A stretch of 64,000 nt of DNA from Planctomycetota bacterium (GTDB lineage Bacteria > Planctomycetota > Phycisphaerae > Phycisphaerales > UBA1924), in NCBI GenBank assembly GCA_033763975.1, contig JANRJM010000012.1:62001-126000 (forward strand), given 5' to 3'. Shown here piece after piece: positions 59,779 to 64,000 of this stretch (positions are counted from its first letter, which is position 1; every line of letters begins with the position of its first letter). The position numbers were made by a program, and so were the translations under genes. The notes beneath the pieces were generated by a model that was given only the letters and a program-made list of their open reading frames with translations, made no database searches and was not told the origin of the DNA.

Positions 59779-60720
59779 ATGCCCACCCGCCGCGATTTTC
59801 TCGCCGCCTCGGCCCTGGCCGCCGCGGCCCCCGTCTTCGCCGCCGCGCCCCATCGACGCCAGCCGGGCACCCCGCCCGCCCGGCGCAACCCGATCTGCGT
59901 CTCGACCTACTCGTTCTGGCAGTTCAACGAAGGCATGCGCCTGCCGGTGGACGAGTGCATCCGCCAGGCGGCGGCCATGGGGTTCGACGGCGTCGAGATC
60001 CTCCATCGCCAGATGGACGCCGAGGACAACGCCTCGCTCCAGCGCCTCAAGCAGGTCGCCCTCCTCGAGGGCTGCCCGCTCGTGGGGTTCTCGATCCACC
60101 AGGGCTTCGTCCACGCCGACCCCGCCGAACGCGCCAAGAACGTCGCCCACACCCGCCGCTGCCTCGAACTCGCCGGGGCGATGGGCATCCCCACCATGCG
60201 CGTCAACACCGGACGCTGGGGCACCACCAAGGACTTCAACCAGCTCATGAAGGACCGGGGCGTCGAGCCACCGATCCCGGGCGTCGCGGAAGACACCGCC
60301 TTCGGCTGGGTCATCGACGCGCTGGGCGAATGCGTCGAGGTCGCCGCCCGCGAGGGCGTGACGATGGGCCTGGAGAACCACTGGGGGCTGGGCCTGACGC
60401 CGCAGGGCGTGCTGCGCATCACCCAGGCGGTGAACTCGCCCTGGCTGCGCTGCACGCTCGACACCGGGAACTTCCTCGAAGACCCGTACGAGCGGCTCGA
60501 ACTCATGGCCCCGCACACCTGCTTCGTGCAGGCCAAGACGTACTTCGGGGGCGGCAAGTGGTACACCCTCGATCTCGACTACCCCCGCATCGCGGCCATG
60601 CTCCGCCGCAACGACTACCGCGGGTGGATCAGCCTCGAGTACGAGGGGCTCGAAGACTGGAAAACCGCCATCCCCAAGAGCCTCGCCGTGCTGCGCGGAG
60701 CATTCGGGGAAAGGGACTAG
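59779..60720 (+). CDS. Tat-exported sugar phosphate isomerase/epimerase-like protein
   Basis: 313 residues. The N-terminus TRRDFLAASALAAAAPVF is a twin-arginine (Tat) signal, so the folded protein is exported. The rest is an AP-endonuclease-2-type TIM barrel (VSTYSFWQFNEGM, GVEILHRQM, GLENHWGLGL, CTLDTGNF, ISLEYEGLEDW) with the metal-binding His/Glu/Asp pattern of xylose-isomerase-like epimerases. Substrate unknown; many planctomycete homologues are thought to act on sugars. ATG 59779. Confidence 0.86.
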   Translation: MPTRRDFLAASALAAAAPVFAAAPHRRQPGTPPARRNPICVSTYSFWQFNEGMRLPVDECIRQAAAMGFDGVEILHRQMDAEDNASLQRLKQVALLEGCPLVGFSIHQGFVHADPAERAKNVAHTRRCLELAGAMGIPTMRVNTGRWGTTKDFNQLMKDRGVEPPIPGVAEDTAFGWVIDALGECVEVAAREGVTMGLENHWGLGLTPQGVLRITQAVNSPWLRCTLDTGNFLEDPYERLELMAPHTCFVQAKTYFGGGKWYTLDLDYPRIAAMLRRNDYRGWISLEYEGLEDWKTAIPKSLAVLRGAFGERD

Positions 60721-60741
60721 GCACTGGGGACTGGGGACTGC

Positions 60742-62430
60742 CTACCGGAGTACCTTCAGCCCCACGGTGCGTTGCAGTTCTTCGACCGGGCGGGCGACGA
60801 GGTCGTAGCCATCGCTCGCGACGATGACGCAGCGGACGAGTTCGCCGGGGCTGCGGCGATCGCGCGATTGCACGTAGGTCAGCCCGTCGATCTGCGGGGC
60901 CTGCGACGCGGTGCGCCCGGCGTAGAGGCGTCCGCCCGCGCCCACGCCGCTGGTCGCGCGCCCGGCGCTCGTGAGCGGGTGGTCGATGAGCACGTCGCGC
61001 ACGACGCCCCGGGGCGAGCCGTCGGGGTTCGTGGGGCGGCGTTCGTCGAACCGGCCGGCGATCATCGCGGCGGCCTCGAACGCGATCTTCTGCTGCGCCT
61101 CCATCACCTCGTTGCGCCGGCGGGCCTTGGTCTCCGCGTCGACCGCGAGCGCCGGGTCGCGTTCCATCGTGCCCGCGACGGTGCCGTCCTCGTGGCTGTA
61201 CTCGAACACACCCACGGCGTCGAATCGCATGTCCTCGACGAACTCCACGAGTTGGCGGTGGTCGTCCTCGGTCTCGCCGGGAAACCCGCTGATGAACGTC
61301 GTGCGGACGGTCATGCCCGGCACGCGCTCGCGCAGGCGGTTGATGACGCGGGCCTGCTGGGCGCGCGTCACGTTGCGGCGCATGAGGGCGAGCACGCGGT
61401 CGGAGGCGTGCTGCAGGGGGATGTCGAGGTAGGGCAGCAGCCGCCCGCGAGCGGCGAGCTCGCCGAAGGCGTCGATGATCGGGTCCGAGAAGTTGCTGGG
61501 GTAGGCGTACATGAGGCGCAGCCAGCCGCGGGTGCCCATCTCGTCCATGGTGTCGGAGAGCGCGCGGAGCAGGGCGGGCAGGCCGCCGGGCGCGCCCGGG
61601 ACCGGCGATGCGCCCAGCCCGAGCCCGATGTCGTCGCCGAAGGACGTCGTGTCCTGGCCGATGAGCAGCAGTTCGAACGCGCCGTCGGCGAGGAGTTCGC
61701 GCGCCTCGGCCAGGATCGCGTCGGGGTGCTTGCTGCGCATCTTGCCCCGGATGCTGGGAATCGTGCAGAACGCGCAGTTCTGGTTGCACCCCTCGCTGAT
61801 GCGCAGGTACGCGTAGTGCCGGGGCGTGAGGCGGAGGCGCGCCGAGTCGTCCTCGAAGTAGCCCAGCCCCTTGCCGTCCTTGCCGTGGACGGTGAGCCCG
61901 ACGGTGGAGACGCCCCGTTCCTTCGCCGCGACGAGCGCGTTGCCGGCGATCCAGTACTTCGGGGCCTCATCGCCGACGGGCACGCTCCCCGCGCGGGCGG
62001 TCCGTTCGCCGAAGACGGCGTCGACGATGCGGTCGCGGTCGAAGACGCCGACCATGGCGTCGATGCCCGGGGCCCACTCGAGCATCTTGGCGCGGTGGCG
62101 CTGCACGAGACACCCGGCGACGACGACGCGGCGGACCTCGCCCCGCTCCTTCGCGGCGATGGCCTCCTTGATGACCCCGAGCGACTCGTCCTTGGAGGCT
62201 TCCAGAAAGCCGCAGGTGTTCACGACGACGGCGTCGGCCCCGCCGAAGGAGGGGTCGTCGGGAGCGCAGGGGACGGGCGCGATCCCGCTCTGGGCGAGCA
62301 GGCCGAGCATCTTCTCGCTGTCGACGAGGTTCTTGGGACACCCGAGGCTGACGAAGGCGACGGTGCGGCAGGCGTCGTCCGCCTTCTGGCGAACGCGGGC
62401 TCGCGGGGACTTTCTGGTGGGTCGGGGCAT
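60742..62430 (-). CDS. rimO: Ribosomal protein S12 methylthiotransferase RimO
   Basis: 562-residue radical-SAM methylthiotransferase that modifies an aspartate of ribosomal protein S12. Three Cys of the N-terminal cluster are in LGCPKNLVDSE, NTCGF and AGCLVQ; the SAM cluster is CNQNCAFC (about 213-220). The RimO-type VDSEKM and the C-terminal TRAM domain are seen. It is longer than E. coli RimO (441) through loops near residues 168-196 and in the TRAM part (TNPDGSPRG, GRATSGVGAGG). ATG start at 62430. Confidence 0.94.
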   Translation of the reverse strand: MPRPTRKSPRARVRQKADDACRTVAFVSLGCPKNLVDSEKMLGLLAQSGIAPVPCAPDDPSFGGADAVVVNTCGFLEASKDESLGVIKEAIAAKERGEVRRVVVAGCLVQRHRAKMLEWAPGIDAMVGVFDRDRIVDAVFGERTARAGSVPVGDEAPKYWIAGNALVAAKERGVSTVGLTVHGKDGKGLGYFEDDSARLRLTPRHYAYLRISEGCNQNCAFCTIPSIRGKMRSKHPDAILAEARELLADGAFELLLIGQDTTSFGDDIGLGLGASPVPGAPGGLPALLRALSDTMDEMGTRGWLRLMYAYPSNFSDPIIDAFGELAARGRLLPYLDIPLQHASDRVLALMRRNVTRAQQARVINRLRERVPGMTVRTTFISGFPGETEDDHRQLVEFVEDMRFDAVGVFEYSHEDGTVAGTMERDPALAVDAETKARRRNEVMEAQQKIAFEAAAMIAGRFDERRPTNPDGSPRGVVRDVLIDHPLTSAGRATSGVGAGGRLYAGRTASQAPQIDGLTYVQSRDRRSPGELVRCVIVASDGYDLVARPVEELQRTVGLKVLR

Positions 62431-62457
62431 TGGCGAGGCAAGCGTAGGAAAGCCGGC

Positions 62458-62493
62458 AAAACAAAGCGGGGCGCACCGGTAGGCACGCCCCGC
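62458..62493 (-). terminator. Rho-independent terminator of the MshEN-type gene
   Basis: On the minus strand GCGGGGCG pairs with CGCCCCGC (plus-strand 62486-62493 and 62466-62473), an 8-base perfect stem with a 12-base loop, followed by TTTGTTTT (62465 down to 62458). Confidence 0.75.
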
Positions 62494-62516
62494 CCCTCTC
62501 GCTCCTCCGGACGCCG

Positions 62517-62999
62517 CTACGCCGCCATCGGCAGGGGATCAGACAGCATCGACGCGCGCATGCCGGCCATGGGGTAGTACCGCTCCATCGCCTCGCCCAG
62601 GGGGTTCGCCTCGGCGATGACGAACTGCACCGCGTGCCCCAGGCGCCAGCCGGTGAACTTGAGCGCCCGCACCAGCGCCTCGCGCGTGGTGCACAGCACC
62701 AGGTCCGACCCGCGGATCTCGAGCGGGAGCACGCGGAACTGCCACGCCTGGCGCCGGGAGATCACCTCCAGCACGCGGTGCTGCACCGGGAACGTGCGCG
62801 GGTCGACGTGCGGCGCGATGGTGTCGAACTGCTCGGCCCAGGCGCGTTCGACCGCGCCGGGGTTCACGCCGAACATCTGCTCGGCCAGCGCGCCGAAGGG
62901 CCCGCCCCGCTCCTTCTGCGCCGCCAGCACCGCGTCGCGCTGCGCCGCGGTCAGCACGCCGTGCTGCACGAGCAAATCACCCAGGTGAACAGTCCTCAT
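62517..62999 (-). CDS. MshEN/GspE-N-type domain protein
   Basis: 160 residues resembling the N-terminal domain of type II secretion/pilus ATPases: HLGDLLVQHGVLTAAQRDAVLAAQKE (about 5-30), then a second helical-strand module ending LCTTREALVRALKFTGWRLG. No ATPase part follows, so it is a stand-alone domain. In related proteins this domain binds c-di-GMP or partners, but the binding residues cannot be judged here. ATG at 62999. A strong terminator follows. Confidence 0.75.
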   Translation of the reverse strand: MRTVHLGDLLVQHGVLTAAQRDAVLAAQKERGGPFGALAEQMFGVNPGAVERAWAEQFDTIAPHVDPRTFPVQHRVLEVISRRQAWQFRVLPLEIRGSDLVLCTTREALVRALKFTGWRLGHAVQFVIAEANPLGEAMERYYPMAGMRASMLSDPLPMAA

Positions 63000-63323
63000 C
63001 GCGCCGGTCCTCCGTGCCCCCGAGGATGCGCGGCTCGCCGCCGCCCATCGATCGGACCGCAGTGGATCGACGCCCCGCGCCCGCCCCGCGAGTCAACATG
63101 ACGCAGGACCGCCCCCGCGCGCCGTGCGGCGCCGCGTGCGCCCGTCGCATGCGGCGCGACGGACAAATCGAGCACGCGGGCCGGCATCGCGCGGCGTGCG
63201 CGGATTCCGCTTGACGGTCGGGCGATGCAATTGCAGCGGGCGGGGCGTCCGAGAAGCCGCGGAGCCCGGGCGCACGGCCCGGCACGCAACGCACGCACCC
63301 CGCACGAGCGCCCGGCGCGATCG
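63000..63323. other. Gene-free spacer
   Basis: 324 bases between the MshEN-type gene and the carboxypeptidase gene end, both on the minus strand. No open frame with family similarity or a ribosome site. The minus strand has TTGACT (63091-63096) in a position usable as a -35 for the MshEN-type gene, without a clear -10. Confidence 0.4.
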
Positions 63324-64000
63324 CTACACGCCGTAGACCTGCTCCGCCTTGTGCTCGAGGTGGCGCAGCAGCGCATCGTGCGAGAGCGCCTGCCCCGTCA
63401 CACGCTCGCACAGCGCCCCGGCGGTGTACCGCCGCCCGGGCGCGTGGATGTGCTCGTTCAGCCACGCCTTCAGCCCGCCGAACTTCCCCTTCGCGATCTG
63501 CTTGGGCAGGTCCGGCAGGTCGTGCTGGATGCGCTCCCAGAACTGGGCGGCGTAGAGATTCCCCAGCGTGTACGTCGGGAAGTACCCGAACAGCCCGAGC
63601 GACCAGTGCACGTCCTGCAGGCAGCCCCGCCGGTCGTCGGGCACCTTCACGCCCAGGTACTCCTTGTACCGCCGGTTCCACTCGGCGGGAATCTCGCCCA
63701 CCGCGATGTCGCCCCGCAGAATCGCGCGCTCCATCTCGAAGCGGATCATGACGTGCAGGTTGTACGTCGTCTCGTCGGCCTCGACGCGGATGAAGCTCGG
63801 CGTCACGGTGTTGGTCGCCGCGAAGAGGTCCTTGTGGTCCCACTTGTCGAGCGCCTTGCCGAAGAACTTGCGCGAGTGCGGCAACGCCCACTTCCAGAAG
63901 CCCTTGCTGCGACCCACGAAGTTCTCCCACATCCGCGACTGGCTCTCGTGGATGCCCAGCGAGACCGAGTCGGCGAGCGGCGTGCCGAAGTACGCCGACA
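63324..64000 (-). CDS. M32-family carboxypeptidase (5' part beyond right edge)
   Basis: The last 225 residues of a Taq-type metallocarboxypeptidase run from the right edge to the stop at 63324. In-frame sequence from the edge contains FGTPLADSVSLGIHESQSRMWEN, where HESQSR is a family motif; RVEADETTYNLHVMIRFEMERA, and LGNLYAAQFW are also characteristic. The zinc HEXXH lies upstream, outside the window. It removes C-terminal residues from peptides. The ATG at 63932 is internal, not the real start. Confidence 0.9.
   Translation of the reverse strand, partial: SAYFGTPLADSVSLGIHESQSRMWENFVGRSKGFWKWALPHSRKFFGKALDKWDHKDLFAATNTVTPSFIRVEADETTYNLHVMIRFEMERAILRGDIAVGEIPAEWNRRYKEYLGVKVPDDRRGCLQDVHWSLGLFGYFPTYTLGNLYAAQFWERIQHDLPDLPKQIAKGKFGGLKAWLNEHIHAPGRRYTAGALCERVTGQALSHDALLRHLEHKAEQVYGV

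Noticed and set aside
60721-60741. Short repeat (ACTGGGG twice) after the sugar-isomerase-like gene
   Set aside because: Only two short copies in a 21-base gap; no support for a functional element.

Overview
The window is about 64 kb of very GC-rich, densely coded bacterial chromosome. Several features point to the phylum Planctomycetota, probably class Phycisphaerae: three secreted proteins end in a Pro-x-Pro-Gly / hydrophobic / Arg-rich tail of the PEP-CTERM kind; there are two divergent ClpP paralogues, a histone-H1-like (Hc1) basic protein, small zinc-ribbon membrane proteins, GlnRS together with GluRS, and an ECF sigma factor with a non-classical membrane partner. The taxonomic call is inference from gene content. 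I see no phage, insertion sequence, CRISPR array, rRNA or tRNA.

Layout. 1-17 kb: edge lipoprotein, carB, a PEP-CTERM protein, an HhH DNA glycosylase plus class I glutamine amidotransferase pair, two small membrane/lipoprotein genes, a lipoprotein / ECF sigma / putative anti-sigma operon, clpP2-clpP1, a phosphoesterase, yidC and mnmE. 17-24 kb: clpS, an outer-membrane barrel, then a sulfur-looking group: two paralogous class V PLP enzymes flanking a cysteine dioxygenase, with a divergent YeiH-type exporter. 24-36 kb: an EF-G paralogue, gltX, an alpha/beta hydrolase, a beta-propeller phosphoesterase, a methyltransferase, a membrane protein, glnS and a second PEP-CTERM protein. 36-50 kb: DUF4198-like protein, PfkB kinase, glyA, acnA, a thioesterase, a double retropepsin-like protein, a third PEP-CTERM protein, small membrane proteins, manA, a FabZ-like dehydratase, the Hc1-like protein and a phosphotransferase. 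50-64 kb: a secreted caspase-like/Sel1-repeat protein, the minus-strand run ftsW-murG-receiver-like-GGDEF-rsmA, a Tat-exported sugar isomerase-like protein, rimO, a MshEN-type protein and the 3' part of an M32 carboxypeptidase gene.

How genes work together. Much of the window is housekeeping: translation and tRNA/ribosome modification (gltX, glnS, mnmE, rimO, rsmA, EF-G2), proteolysis (clpP1/P2, clpS), envelope building (yidC, ftsW, murG) and central metabolism (carB, acnA, glyA, manA). The most interesting parts are: (i) the cysteine dioxygenase / class V PLP / YeiH group, which reads as a cysteine-sulfinate to sulfite or sulfate route; its dioxygenase keeps the Cys-Tyr cofactor pair typical of animal enzymes; (ii) the ClpP pair, where one paralogue has Asn in place of the triad Asp and the other has an altered active-serine box; (iii) the secreted caspase-Sel1 protein; (iv) mnmE, which has no canonical start codon in frame at its conserved N-terminus. 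Gene starts were chosen from ribosome-binding sites and family N-termini; several differ from the longest open frame.
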